NCBI GenBank assembly: GCA_964539665.1
Contig: CAZIKB010000029.1
Span: 1-55,758, forward strand
Direction: 5' to 3'
DNA length: 55,758 bases
Origin: CAZIKB01 sp964539665
GTDB taxonomy: Bacteria > Zhuqueibacterota > Zhuqueibacteria > Oceanimicrobiales > Oceanimicrobiaceae
Shown in pieces: positions 1 through 8,222 of this stretch. The translations under genes were made by a program, and so were the position numbers. How positions within the stretch are numbered: the first letter of the stretch is position 1; each line of letters opens with the position of its first letter. Under the pieces are notes generated by a model. The model was not told the origin of the DNA. It saw nothing but the letters and a program-made list of their open reading frames with translations, and searched no databases.

Positions 1-21
1 GAGGGCATTTGTATTTCAATA

Positions 22-157
22 TAGGAACTGAGAAACGAAGTGACGAAGAATCTGTAACAACAAAATTGTCGGATTTACAAAATGTTAGTGGTAGTAGATT
101 CTTCGCTCCCACAGGTCGCTCAGAATGACATTTATGTATATTTTGCAGAAGCCTATG
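22..157. repeat. Dispersed inverted repeat, family A, copy 1
   Basis: This non-coding stretch contains GACGAAGAATCT and, about 45 bases later, the inverted AGATTCTTCG, followed by GGTCGCTCAGAATGACATT and TTTTGCAGAAG. The same blocks recur at 22810-22987, at 36828-37013 (opposite orientation) and in part at 23947-24120. It is a MITE-like or REP-like element without coding capacity. The rest of positions 1-203 shows no gene. Confidence 0.75.
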
Positions 158-203
158 TCATTATTAGAATAGGATAGTTATCTCGAAGATTGAACAATCG
201 ATT

Positions 204-905
204 TTATTTCACATCCCGTACCATCATCTTAAATCCCTTCCCGTGCACATTCATAATTTCAACCCGGTTATCATCCTTTAGATATTTTCGTAACTTCGTG
301 ATATAAACGTCCATACTTCGTGCATTGAAAAAACTGTTATCTCCCCAGATGAGATTCAGCGCTGTATCCCGTTCCAGGAGGGTATTTTTATTTTGACAAA
401 GCAGCTTGAGTATTTCTGCTTCCTTGTGCGTGAGTTTTTGCTGTCTGCCTTTAATTTTCAAAAGCTGCCGGTCATGATCAAATTCATAGTAACCAATCAG
501 GAATATATTATTTTCGACAACCGATTTTTCAAAACCTTTGCTTCTTTTTAATACCGCCTGAATTCTAAGTACCAGCTCTTCCATGCTGAAGGGTTTCGTG
601 ATATAATCATCTCCGCCAATTTTGAATCCCTCAATTCGATCTTCTTTTAATGATTTTGCCGTGAGAAAAATAACAGGAATCGCTTGATTTATTTTTCTGA
701 TTTCACGGGCGAGGGTGAAACCGTCCTTTTTGGGCAGCATGACATCAATTAAGCATAGATCAAATGAATCCTGAAAAAAGGCTGTTTTTCCCTCTTCCCC
801 ATCCGAGCAAAGGTTTACCGCAAAACCTTGTAATTCGAGATTTTCCTGTAAAATGTAGCCTAAATTAGGATCGTCTTCGACTAATAATATTTTACAAGCA
901 TTCAT
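204..905 (-). CDS. OmpR/PhoB-family response regulator (RprY-like)
   Basis: A DNA-binding response regulator of 233 residues. The N-terminal receiver domain (about 1-120) has the acidic pair DD at 11-12, the phospho-acceptor Asp54 in LIDVMLP, Thr82 in FLTAK and Lys104 in ITKPF. The C-terminal winged helix (about 135-230) carries the NARSMDVYITKLRKYLK signature seen in RprY-type regulators of the Bacteroidota/FCB group. It lies 39 bp downstream of the sensor kinase gene on the same strand, so the two probably form an operon. Four 10-bp-spaced direct repeats upstream of the kinase gene, in the promoter shared with the divergent hydrolase/ABC genes, are a plausible binding site for this regulator. 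The family assignment is firm; the target is inferred. Confidence 0.93.
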   Translation of the reverse strand: MNACKILLVEDDPNLGYILQENLELQGFAVNLCSDGEEGKTAFFQDSFDLCLIDVMLPKKDGFTLAREIRKINQAIPVIFLTAKSLKEDRIEGFKIGGDDYITKPFSMEELVLRIQAVLKRSKGFEKSVVENNIFLIGYYEFDHDRQLLKIKGRQQKLTHKEAEILKLLCQNKNTLLERDTALNLIWGDNSFFNARSMDVYITKLRKYLKDDNRVEIMNVHGKGFKMMVRDVK

Positions 906-944
906 AATTGCTTAATTACATTAACTGTGGACATGCTGACATTT

Positions 945-2639
945 TTATTTATTTAAAGGCAAATAAATATCAAATTCCGTTCCCTGAGCAACTTCGCTCT
1001 GCAATTTAATTGTGCCGCCATGAGCTTCAACCAATAGTTTCACGTAACTTAGCCCTAATCCAAATCCCTTCACGTCATGCACATTTCCCGTTGGTACTCG
1101 ATAATATTTATCAAAAATACGGTTTTGTTCCTCAGGATTTATGCCTATACCGTTATCTTTAACACGAACCAGCAACCGGTCGTTTACATTTTTGGTTTCA
1201 ATGAGAATCTCTGGTTTTTCACGAGTATATTTAATAGCATTGTCCAATAAATTGTGGATGATATTTGAAAAATGCAAAGAATCTGCCTCCACCGTCGAGG
1301 AAACTGCTTTTAATTTTGCCATTATTTTACCTTTGCGCTTTTCAATTTGCAGGGCAACGTTTTGAATGGCCTGGGTAATGAGTTGATGAATATCGATCCG
1401 GATTAAATTCAACTCGTAATCGCCCTCTTCGAGTACCGCCATTTGCAGTATTTTTTCCACCTGATTTCGCATACGCAAATTTTCATCCGCAATGATGCTG
1501 CTGTACTTTTTTAGTTTTTCTTGCTTTTGCATGATAGCGGGATTCTTTATTGATTCACTGGCCAGAGAAATGGTTGAAATCGGAGTTTTGAACTCATGGG
1601 TCATATTGTTAATAAAATTAGTCAACCGTGTTGAAAATTCTTTTTGCTGGAAGATAGTACGAATTGTATAAATGAAGCTTATGGCAACCACTAAAATTAA
1701 AATAAACGAAATAATTACCAGTGTGCTGATTTGCCTGAACAAATAAAATCTTTGATCCGGGAAATAAAGCGCCAGATCATTTGGCTCAAGCAAAAGATCG
1801 CTTGGAAATAATCTTGTTTTGAAATTAGACGCAGCTATTTTACCTCTCAAATTTTGCGGCTGTGCAAGCATCACCGAATCCTGCGATTGTGAAACAATTC
1901 CATAAGCAAAAGGCATTTGAATGCCCTTGACTTCCAGCGTTTTGGTGATTAATGAATCCAGTACAACCGGATTAATTCTTTTGTCTATAGGCTCACGTTT
2001 AACATAAGACAATTCATCTAATACTTTTTCAATCATTGCCTCCCTGTTCAGGTCGAAGTCAATTTTTTGTACAATCTTCTTGCGATGTCCCTGATCAAAT
2101 TTCATCAGATAATTAATACTATCTGTTACAAAGTAAAAATGAAATGTATACGAAGAAAAATCCTGTAATTGCAGATCTATTTCGTGTTGGCCCGCCGGTT
2201 TGAATTCCTCTATCACATCTACATCCTGGCCTGCAGAATCCAATATCACAAGTCGAAATTTTTGCGGGGATGGAAGATTTAAATATATTTTGCTGCTGTC
2301 AAAACTGATATCGGGATGAGTCCGCTCTACCCTTGATTTAAAAAAATATTTATTGACAGGCGCAGTACTATCCCCCAAAGCAAGTACTTCCATATTGATA
2401 GTAGATTTCCACGTTTGCAAGGAATCACTGAGTGAGACACCAATGACTCTGGCATAAGTTTCTCTGGTTTCGAGTTGTTGCACAATGGCGCTTAAAGCTG
2501 CATTCACGTTTTGGCGGAACGCCTGATGTTTCAGCTCAAAAGCAATAGTCAGTAAATATACCTGGAGAAAAATTAAACCAACAAGGGCGAAGGTTGTAAA
2601 ACAAATGATACCTATTACTTTTTTCTTTTTAAATTTCAT
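945..2639 (-). CDS. Membrane sensor histidine kinase (RprX-like)
   Basis: A sensor kinase of about 564 residues. A first membrane helix (about 8-30) is followed by a periplasmic sensor region of some 270 residues and a second helix (FILILVVAISFIYTI, near 310). The H box is NNMTHEFKTPIS near residue 350; the N box NIIHNLLDNAIKYT, G1 DNGIGI, F box FDKYYR and G2 GFGLGLSYV follow. The periplasmic region matches no named sensor fold that I recognise. A TTG two codons upstream (2645) is possible, but ATG at 2639 is the better start. It precedes the response regulator gene at 204-905 and is its evident partner. The promoter region is shared with the divergent hydrolase gene and holds a 10-bp-period direct repeat, which suggests autoregulation. 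Confidence 0.92.
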   Translation of the reverse strand: MKFKKKKVIGIICFTTFALVGLIFLQVYLLTIAFELKHQAFRQNVNAALSAIVQQLETRETYARVIGVSLSDSLQTWKSTINMEVLALGDSTAPVNKYFFKSRVERTHPDISFDSSKIYLNLPSPQKFRLVILDSAGQDVDVIEEFKPAGQHEIDLQLQDFSSYTFHFYFVTDSINYLMKFDQGHRKKIVQKIDFDLNREAMIEKVLDELSYVKREPIDKRINPVVLDSLITKTLEVKGIQMPFAYGIVSQSQDSVMLAQPQNLRGKIAASNFKTRLFPSDLLLEPNDLALYFPDQRFYLFRQISTLVIISFILILVVAISFIYTIRTIFQQKEFSTRLTNFINNMTHEFKTPISTISLASESIKNPAIMQKQEKLKKYSSIIADENLRMRNQVEKILQMAVLEEGDYELNLIRIDIHQLITQAIQNVALQIEKRKGKIMAKLKAVSSTVEADSLHFSNIIHNLLDNAIKYTREKPEILIETKNVNDRLLVRVKDNGIGINPEEQNRIFDKYYRVPTGNVHDVKGFGLGLSYVKLLVEAHGGTIKLQSEVAQGTEFDIYLPLNK

Positions 2640-2680
2640 GAACAAAATTTACGGAAAAAATAATCAAAAAGCTTCTCATT

Positions 2681-2720
2681 TAACATTTTTTAACACTTTC
2701 TAACAATCTTTAACTATCTT
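2681..2720. promoter_or_regulatory. Four 10-bp-period direct repeats (candidate response-regulator operator)
   Basis: Four tandem units each begin TAAC exactly 10 bases apart: TAACATTTTT, TAACACTTTC, TAACAATCTT, TAACTATCTT. Each is preceded by T and followed by an A/T-rich half. Direct repeats at one-helical-turn spacing are the typical target of OmpR/PhoB-family regulators, which bind head to tail. The array sits in the 141-bp divergent region between the histidine kinase gene (start 2639) and the hydrolase gene (start 2781), so it could control both transcripts. The repeats are seen directly; binding is inferred. Confidence 0.55.
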
Positions 2721-2780
2721 CACACAAAACAAATTCTTATTTTATGTCGTCAAACAACTATTCAACAGGAAACAAGTTAA

Positions 2781-4628
2781 ATGAAAATAAAATTACTTAC
2801 TGCCATTCTGTTTAATATATTGCTATTCTCTCAGGTGGCTTATCCACAATCTGCTGATAAAATTGCAAGCAATCTAAACGAGTACATGAACCGGATAGAT
2901 TCGCTCGGTTTTTCCGGCGCGCTTTTAGTTGCTAAAGATAGTGAAATTATTTTTTCGAAAGGATTTGGTCTGGCAGACCGGGCACGCGGAATTCCGGTTA
3001 CACCGGAGACTATCTTCACCACTGGCTCGATTACCAAGCAGTTCACTGCTGCCGCGATTCTTACGCTGGAGATGCAAGGCAATCTGAGCGTAAAAGATCC
3101 GATCACGAAATATTTCAAGAACGTCCCCGAAGACAAAACAGGTATCACGCTTCACCATCTTCTAACCCACAGCGCAGGCTTCAAACCAGCTCTGGGTTAT
3201 GATTTTGCAGAAATCAGTCGGGATGAATATGTGGAGCTTGCGTTTAAAACACCGCTAAATCGTTCACCCGGCGAGCTGTACGAATATTCGAATACAGGTT
3301 ACAGTCTGCTTGCAGCTATTGTAGAGCAGGTTTCTGGTCAATCCTATGACACGTTTTTGCAAAACCATCTCTTTAAACCTGCTGGCATGTCGAACACCGG
3401 CTATCCAAAATCAGACTGGAATCGGGATAAACTGGCGCATGGATACAAAGGAGAACAGGACTGGGGCGTCTTCCTCGACCATCCGATGGCGGACGATGGC
3501 CCCTACTGGCATTTGCGGGGAAATGGCGGAATCCATTCTACTATCGAAGACATGTACAAGTGGCATCTGGCTCTCGAAAATAATGCTATCCTTTCAGCGG
3601 AGGCGAAAAAGAAGTATTATACCCCTCATATTGCAGAAGGGCCGAGGGCGCAGTCATTTTACGGCTACGGCTGGTCCATTGTAGAAACGCCACACGGAAA
3701 GCTCATCACCCATAACGGCGGGAATCCGTATTTTACTGCTGATTTCTTGCGCTATGTGGATGAAAACGTCGTCATCTACATTGTTTCGAATTCCGCGGAA
3801 CAGCGAGCCACCCGAATAAGCCGAACAATCGCCCGAATAGCTCTCGGAGAAGAATATTCGCTGCTTCCTCTAAAAATAGAAAAAATCAGTGCAGCAGATT
3901 TAGGTCAAACGGAGATGGGACAACATGCACTCGCCTTTCTCCAAATGCTGGCCAGTGATGATGAGACTACTACGCTTCGTTTGATAAAAGAACATTTTGG
4001 CTCGAAGTTGCTTGAAAAGAACACAGCAGATAAATATGTAAAGGCATTACAGCCGGATCAGGAAAAGATTGGCGAAGCTGAAATTGGCCAGATAGTGAAA
4101 TCGGGCGCACATGCACTGGAATTGACCGTGCAATCCAAAAATGCCGGGGAATGGTGGCTGCTGAATCTTGAGTTTGAAGTGCAGCCGCCGCACGGGATTA
4201 TTGGCATTGGAATTACTGACACTCCACCTCCAGCCGCCAGTACAGCGACAGTAAGTGCTGCCAAAAAGAGTGACTCTGTTCAAGCGAATAAAGATTGGGG
4301 CCTGCCCGATTCGCCAACTGGCCGCCGCTCATCCGCCTTTCTTGAGGCGGTTCGACGCACTGATGAATCATTGACAAAACAATTTATCGAGGAACAATTC
4401 ACATCTGAGTTTATCAATGCATTCTCCATGGATGAACACCTGCAAATGTTTAATAGAATGTACAGCGATATGGAAGCGCTCGAGTTGCTTGGCGCAGATA
4501 AAACCGGGCCTTATTCTGCTGAATTGAGCGTTCGGTCGAAAAAAACTGGTAATCAATTTCGAGTAATCATTAAACTTGCTCCTAAATCACCAAACAAAAT
4601 TGCAAGTTTAGGTGTAGAAGCCCAATAA
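2781..4628 (+). CDS. Secreted serine hydrolase, beta-lactamase class C / PBP4* family
   Basis: A 615-residue exported protein with a signal peptide (about 1-22, ending near YPQS). The beta-lactamase-family domain (PF00144 type, about 30-365) shows the SxxK motif as SITK in TTGSITKQFTAA, the Tyr motif as YEYSNTGYS and a late HNGGN in place of the KTG box. The family includes D-aminopeptidases, esterases and beta-lactamases, so the substrate cannot be read from sequence. Two related C-terminal modules of about 110 residues follow (about 375-490 and 510-615), both with a conserved end pattern (ELTVQSKNAGEWW and ELSVRSKKTGNQF). Such modules usually bind or regulate. It opens a rightward run with the PDZ protein 27 bp downstream. 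Confidence 0.88.
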   Translation: MKIKLLTAILFNILLFSQVAYPQSADKIASNLNEYMNRIDSLGFSGALLVAKDSEIIFSKGFGLADRARGIPVTPETIFTTGSITKQFTAAAILTLEMQGNLSVKDPITKYFKNVPEDKTGITLHHLLTHSAGFKPALGYDFAEISRDEYVELAFKTPLNRSPGELYEYSNTGYSLLAAIVEQVSGQSYDTFLQNHLFKPAGMSNTGYPKSDWNRDKLAHGYKGEQDWGVFLDHPMADDGPYWHLRGNGGIHSTIEDMYKWHLALENNAILSAEAKKKYYTPHIAEGPRAQSFYGYGWSIVETPHGKLITHNGGNPYFTADFLRYVDENVVIYIVSNSAEQRATRISRTIARIALGEEYSLLPLKIEKISAADLGQTEMGQHALAFLQMLASDDETTTLRLIKEHFGSKLLEKNTADKYVKALQPDQEKIGEAEIGQIVKSGAHALELTVQSKNAGEWWLLNLEFEVQPPHGIIGIGITDTPPPAASTATVSAAKKSDSVQANKDWGLPDSPTGRRSSAFLEAVRRTDESLTKQFIEEQFTSEFINAFSMDEHLQMFNRMYSDMEALELLGADKTGPYSAELSVRSKKTGNQFRVIIKLAPKSPNKIASLGVEAQ

Positions 4629-4655
4629 TTTTAATAAAAGTAAGGAGGCAATCTG

Positions 4656-5447
4656 ATGAAAAAGTTTTTCAAATTCAGTTTATTGACTTTATGTATCGGT
4701 CTTGTTGGACAGCCCGTAAATGCTCAGGTAATGGTAAAAAAGCAAGTAGCGGGTGGTGAAGGGATTTTTCATTTAAAAGAATTACAAGCCATTCTGACGA
4801 GTAAGAACGATACGATCCAGGTCCTGACCGTGTTACCAAAAACCATGCGCCCTGCAGGTTATGCAGACGTCGATATTCAGGCAAATGACACAATTCTTAT
4901 GCTAAATGCCAAACGTGTTAAAAAAATTAAAGCATTTGAGGAGATTTATAACGGTCTCGAAGTTGGTCAAACGGTTAAGATGGGAATTCACCGAAACGGG
5001 GAATTATTTATTAAATCTTTTGAAAAAATAGATCCTGCAGATGTACCCCAAAACCAGAATATACAGATAAAAACCGGAGGTCACGAAGAAGGAAAAGAAG
5101 GTGGTGGCATGCTTATTACAAAAACAATCACAATGGGCGCTGGTGAAAATATGCAGCCGTGGATGGGCACTGGATTAATGCTTGGATTCGAAGACAACAA
5201 AGTCAAAGTTATGCAGGTTATGGATGGCATGACCGACGCACTCGGGAATGCCGATATTAAGCAGGATGATGAAATAGCCTCTTTGAATGGACAAATAATT
5301 GAATCTCTGGAAAAGTTTTTTGAGATTTATGAAAAACTGGCTGTGGGATCGAAAGTGGAACTGGCTTATTTTAGAAATGACAAGAAAATGCAAGCCGCAT
5401 TTACCAAGCCTGAAACAAAAGGTAGAATGATAATCAAACACAATTAA
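4656..5447 (+). CDS. Exported double-PDZ domain protein
   Basis: A 263-residue protein with a clear signal peptide (1-24, cleavage after VNAQ) and a strong Shine-Dalgarno AAGGAGG ahead of the ATG. Two PDZ-like segments can be seen. The first (about 45-125) contains GYADVDIQANDTILMLNAKRV; the second (about 165-255) contains ALGNADIKQDDEIASLNG followed by FEIYEKLAVGSKVELAYFR. No protease or catalytic domain is attached, so it is probably a periplasmic adaptor. Its place between the secreted hydrolase and the NEW3-type membrane protein suggests that it tethers or regulates one of them; this is inference. Confidence 0.8.
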   Translation: MKKFFKFSLLTLCIGLVGQPVNAQVMVKKQVAGGEGIFHLKELQAILTSKNDTIQVLTVLPKTMRPAGYADVDIQANDTILMLNAKRVKKIKAFEEIYNGLEVGQTVKMGIHRNGELFIKSFEKIDPADVPQNQNIQIKTGGHEEGKEGGGMLITKTITMGAGENMQPWMGTGLMLGFEDNKVKVMQVMDGMTDALGNADIKQDDEIASLNGQIIESLEKFFEIYEKLAVGSKVELAYFRNDKKMQAAFTKPETKGRMIIKHN

Positions 5448-5495
5448 TCAATGTTTGAACGAATTATTGGTGTTTTAGAATAATGGAATGTTGGA

Positions 5496-7019
5496 ATGAT
5501 GAGTATAAACAAATTTGATTTAACTTGCTTTAAAACATATTTCATGTGCGTTTTGCTATGCACTGTCTTAACTAATTTAGTCCAGGCGCAAACCGGCGTA
5601 CCGTTTAACCAGCGCGATGACCAGTATCGACTTCTTGGGCTGAAACGGGCCAAAGAGGCTTATGAATTAGCCCGGTTGGAATTCAATCGACAACAGGAAT
5701 TATTTGAAAAGAATCTCATCTCAGAATTAGACCTGTCACGAGCTCGCAATAGATATGCAGACGCCGAAGTCAATTACCAACAATCATTGTTGGCGGTACT
5801 GTTTGAAGCGCAGTACGTGACCGTGCAAGAGGCTGTGAAATATCAAAAAGAGGACGGCCGTAAACATGTGCGGCTTAAGCTGGCAAACACATCCGGCGGC
5901 AGCTCAGAATTCAAAAAACTGTTGAATATCGATGACGAACTTTTCCGCTCCCTGCAGCCAGATATCATCAACGATGTTTATGTGTCACTACTCAATGATG
6001 AAAACGCCATAATCAGCCAGCCCTATGAAGCAAAAATAGAAGAGCTGCGATTCGGCCAGCCAGTTAGCCTTGATTTCATTCTTTTACGGGACATGGACGC
6101 TGTCACGGTCAACCTGGTTTATGGCAGCGGTACTCAGCGAAGTCCGAAAATCTATCTTCAAAAAGACGCCACGGCTAACAAGGTAATTATTCAGTCCGAG
6201 CAGTTTTCACAAGAAGTGGAACTGGGTGGAAGTGCGTCTTATGACCTCACCCTTGAACTCTTCAGTGGAGTCACAAATACATTCAAGCTTGAAGTCGTGA
6301 ATCTGCCCTCGTCAATTAATCGCTATTTTGTAGATCCTGGCAGTCAGGCACGCTTGAGTCAATTCAAATTTACCGAGAGTACTAATACACGAAACGCAGC
6401 TTTACAGGTCTTTTTGCCGGATCGCCCCTTAGAAGACGTTGTTATTGACCATCCCATTCCATTTTATGTGTTGGTCATTCCAAGGGAACAAGCCCTGGAA
6501 ATTGGTAATATCCGGGAACATAATTGGACGCTTGAAGAAATTGATGATTTGAAAATCGGGTACGTAAAATTAGATCTGGTTCCAAGAGGAATAGGCAAGC
6601 TTTTAGTACGGGCGCCGCAATTATATCATTCAATTAAGCCGGATGAATCGGTATCCATGTTTGTGGAGATCATCAACGAAGGCACACGCCGTCTGGATAA
6701 TGTTGAGGTAGAAGTCGACCCGCCGCTGAATTGGAGTAAAAAAGTGGAGCCAGCCCTGATTCCAAATCTCGACATCTCAGAGGAAAAACGCATTGGCCTG
6801 AGTTTTACCCCGCCGGAAAACGTCTCCGTGGGCAGGTATGAGGTTCGGGTGCGTACGACTTCACTTTCAGATGACCAACCCATCAATGGCGAGGATAAAA
6901 CGGTTACCATTGAGATTCAGCCAAAAGCGAACCTGATTGGAACCACAATTGTTATTTTATTAATAATCGGACTTGTTGTTGGAATCGTAATTTTTGGAAT
7001 CCGACTGTCACGTCGTTAA
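5496..7019 (+). CDS. Membrane-anchored NEW3-type (COG1470-like) exported protein
   Basis: A 507-residue protein with a signal peptide (about 1-32, ending VQAQ) and a single C-terminal membrane helix (IGTTIVILLIIGLVVGIVIF) followed by basic residues, so nearly the whole protein is periplasmic. Near residues 50-95 there is a helical segment (YELARLEFNRQQELFEKNLI...) like the hairpin of HlyD/TolC-type export proteins. The region around 375-480 (SVSMFVEIINEGTRRLDNVEVEVDPP...) fits a NEW3/CARDB-like beta-sandwich. Proteins of this type often stand beside ABC-2 transporters, as here (ATPase gene starts at 7293). The start overlaps a TTGGAATGATG stretch; ATG at 5496 or 5499 is equally possible. Exact function unknown. 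Confidence 0.7.
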   Translation: MMSINKFDLTCFKTYFMCVLLCTVLTNLVQAQTGVPFNQRDDQYRLLGLKRAKEAYELARLEFNRQQELFEKNLISELDLSRARNRYADAEVNYQQSLLAVLFEAQYVTVQEAVKYQKEDGRKHVRLKLANTSGGSSEFKKLLNIDDELFRSLQPDIINDVYVSLLNDENAIISQPYEAKIEELRFGQPVSLDFILLRDMDAVTVNLVYGSGTQRSPKIYLQKDATANKVIIQSEQFSQEVELGGSASYDLTLELFSGVTNTFKLEVVNLPSSINRYFVDPGSQARLSQFKFTESTNTRNAALQVFLPDRPLEDVVIDHPIPFYVLVIPREQALEIGNIREHNWTLEEIDDLKIGYVKLDLVPRGIGKLLVRAPQLYHSIKPDESVSMFVEIINEGTRRLDNVEVEVDPPLNWSKKVEPALIPNLDISEEKRIGLSFTPPENVSVGRYEVRVRTTSLSDDQPINGEDKTVTIEIQPKANLIGTTIVILLIIGLVVGIVIFGIRLSRR

Positions 7020-7077
7020 TGAAATAGAACACAGATGACGCGGATTATAACGGTTATTATAAATAGTATCACATCTG

Positions 7078-7162
7078 TCATGCCTGAATGTTTAAATCTG
7101 GCATCCATTATTCTCCTGGATTCCCGCTAAAAACACTGCAGGAACGACAACATTGCGTATAT
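7078..7162. repeat. Dispersed palindromic repeat, family B, copy 1
   Basis: This intergenic stretch has GTCATGCC..., GGATTCCCGCTAAAAACACTG and GCAGGAACGACA..CATTGC, matching the copies at 29686-29750 and 38390-38465 that share ATTCCCGC...GCGGGAATGAC. It lies within the 273-bp gap before the ABC ATPase gene, which otherwise shows no gene. Confidence 0.6.
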
Positions 7163-7292
7163 TGAAAAATATTTGGAACACTTATTCAAAGGACAATACA
7201 CATGAAAACCAGTCCAACACTGATAAATCGAGGTGTGGATTGACTTAACAACAATAGCTTAATTAATTTGACAAAACTTTGAGAGGAAATTT

Positions 7293-8093
7293 ATGGAAAC
7301 ACAAAAAGTACAAAAATCAAATGAAGCGCAGATGCTGGACAGGAATCCTGCAAATAATAATCCCATGATCGAAGCGAGGAATCTTAGCAAGCGATACGAA
7401 GACGGAGTCCTGGCCCTGGATAATATTTCTTTTTCGGTGCAGGGAGGTCAAATATATGCCATGTTAGGTGCGAACGGCGCGGGCAAAACTACCGCTATCA
7501 ACATATTTTTCAACTTTATTGAGCCGACTGAAGGAGAGGCCATTGTGGATGGAATCGTTACTCATAAAGAGCCGCTCCGGGCTAAAGAAAAACTGGCCTT
7601 TGTTTCGGAAAATGTCATGCTTTATCCTAACTTTACAGCTATTCAAAACCTCGATTTTTTTGCACGTCTTGGCGGTAAAACCAATTATTCAAAAAATGAT
7701 TACATAGAAGTCTTATTAAGAGTGGGACTTCAGGAAGAAGCCCACGACAAAAAGCTGAAAGGATTTTCAAAAGGAATGCGTCAAAAGTGTGGTATTGCTA
7801 TCGCCATACTCAAAGATGCGCCTGCTATTTTACTTGACGAACCGACCTCAGGTCTGGACCCCAAAGCGGGATTTGAATTTATTCGATTACTCGAATCGCT
7901 GCGAAATGAAAACAAAGCGATTTTGATGTCCACGCACGACATTTTTCGCGCAAAAGAAATGGCCGATGTGGTTGGCTTTATGGATAAAGGACGACTGGTG
8001 ATGCAACGAACAAAAGGGGAGCTTGTTGGTGAAAACCTGGAGAATTTGTATTTGAATTACATGTCCGGTTCTGTTAGAGAAACCACAAATTGA
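7293..8093 (+). CDS. ABC transporter ATP-binding protein
   Basis: A 266-residue ATPase with all nucleotide-binding motifs: Walker A GANGAGKTT, a signature of the ABC-2 exporter type (KGFSKGMRQKCGIA), Walker B AILLDEPTSGLDP and the switch His in STHD. An unusual N-terminal extension of about 25 polar residues precedes the usual start (MIEARNLSKRYEDG). AGAGGA lies just upstream of the ATG. It is followed by two permease genes of the same family and would power both, acting on the inner face of the cytoplasmic membrane. The transported substrate is not evident; PDZ, NEW3 and hydrolase neighbours point to cell-envelope work. Confidence 0.93.
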   Translation: METQKVQKSNEAQMLDRNPANNNPMIEARNLSKRYEDGVLALDNISFSVQGGQIYAMLGANGAGKTTAINIFFNFIEPTEGEAIVDGIVTHKEPLRAKEKLAFVSENVMLYPNFTAIQNLDFFARLGGKTNYSKNDYIEVLLRVGLQEEAHDKKLKGFSKGMRQKCGIAIAILKDAPAILLDEPTSGLDPKAGFEFIRLLESLRNENKAILMSTHDIFRAKEMADVVGFMDKGRLVMQRTKGELVGENLENLYLNYMSGSVRETTN

Positions 8094-8095
8094 AA

Positions 8096-8180
8096 TTGGA
8101 GTAATGGAGTATTGTAGTTTTGGAAGATTGGAGTTTAGTTCCATTAATACATTACTCCAGCATTCCAATATTCCATTAAA
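8096..8180. repeat. Intergenic inverted repeat with ATTCCA/TGGAAT units
   Basis: GGAGTAATG at 8098 is complementary to CATTACTCC at 8151, and CAGCATTCCAATATTCCATTA follows. Related units occur at 5479-5500 (AATGGAATGTTGGAATG) and around 45808-45880. It may fold as a hairpin in the mRNA between the ATPase and the first permease gene. There is no T-run, so I do not call it a terminator. Confidence 0.45.
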
Positions 8181-8222
8181 TATGTGTCAGATAATAATGC
8201 ATTAAATTTTCAAGAGGCTAAA

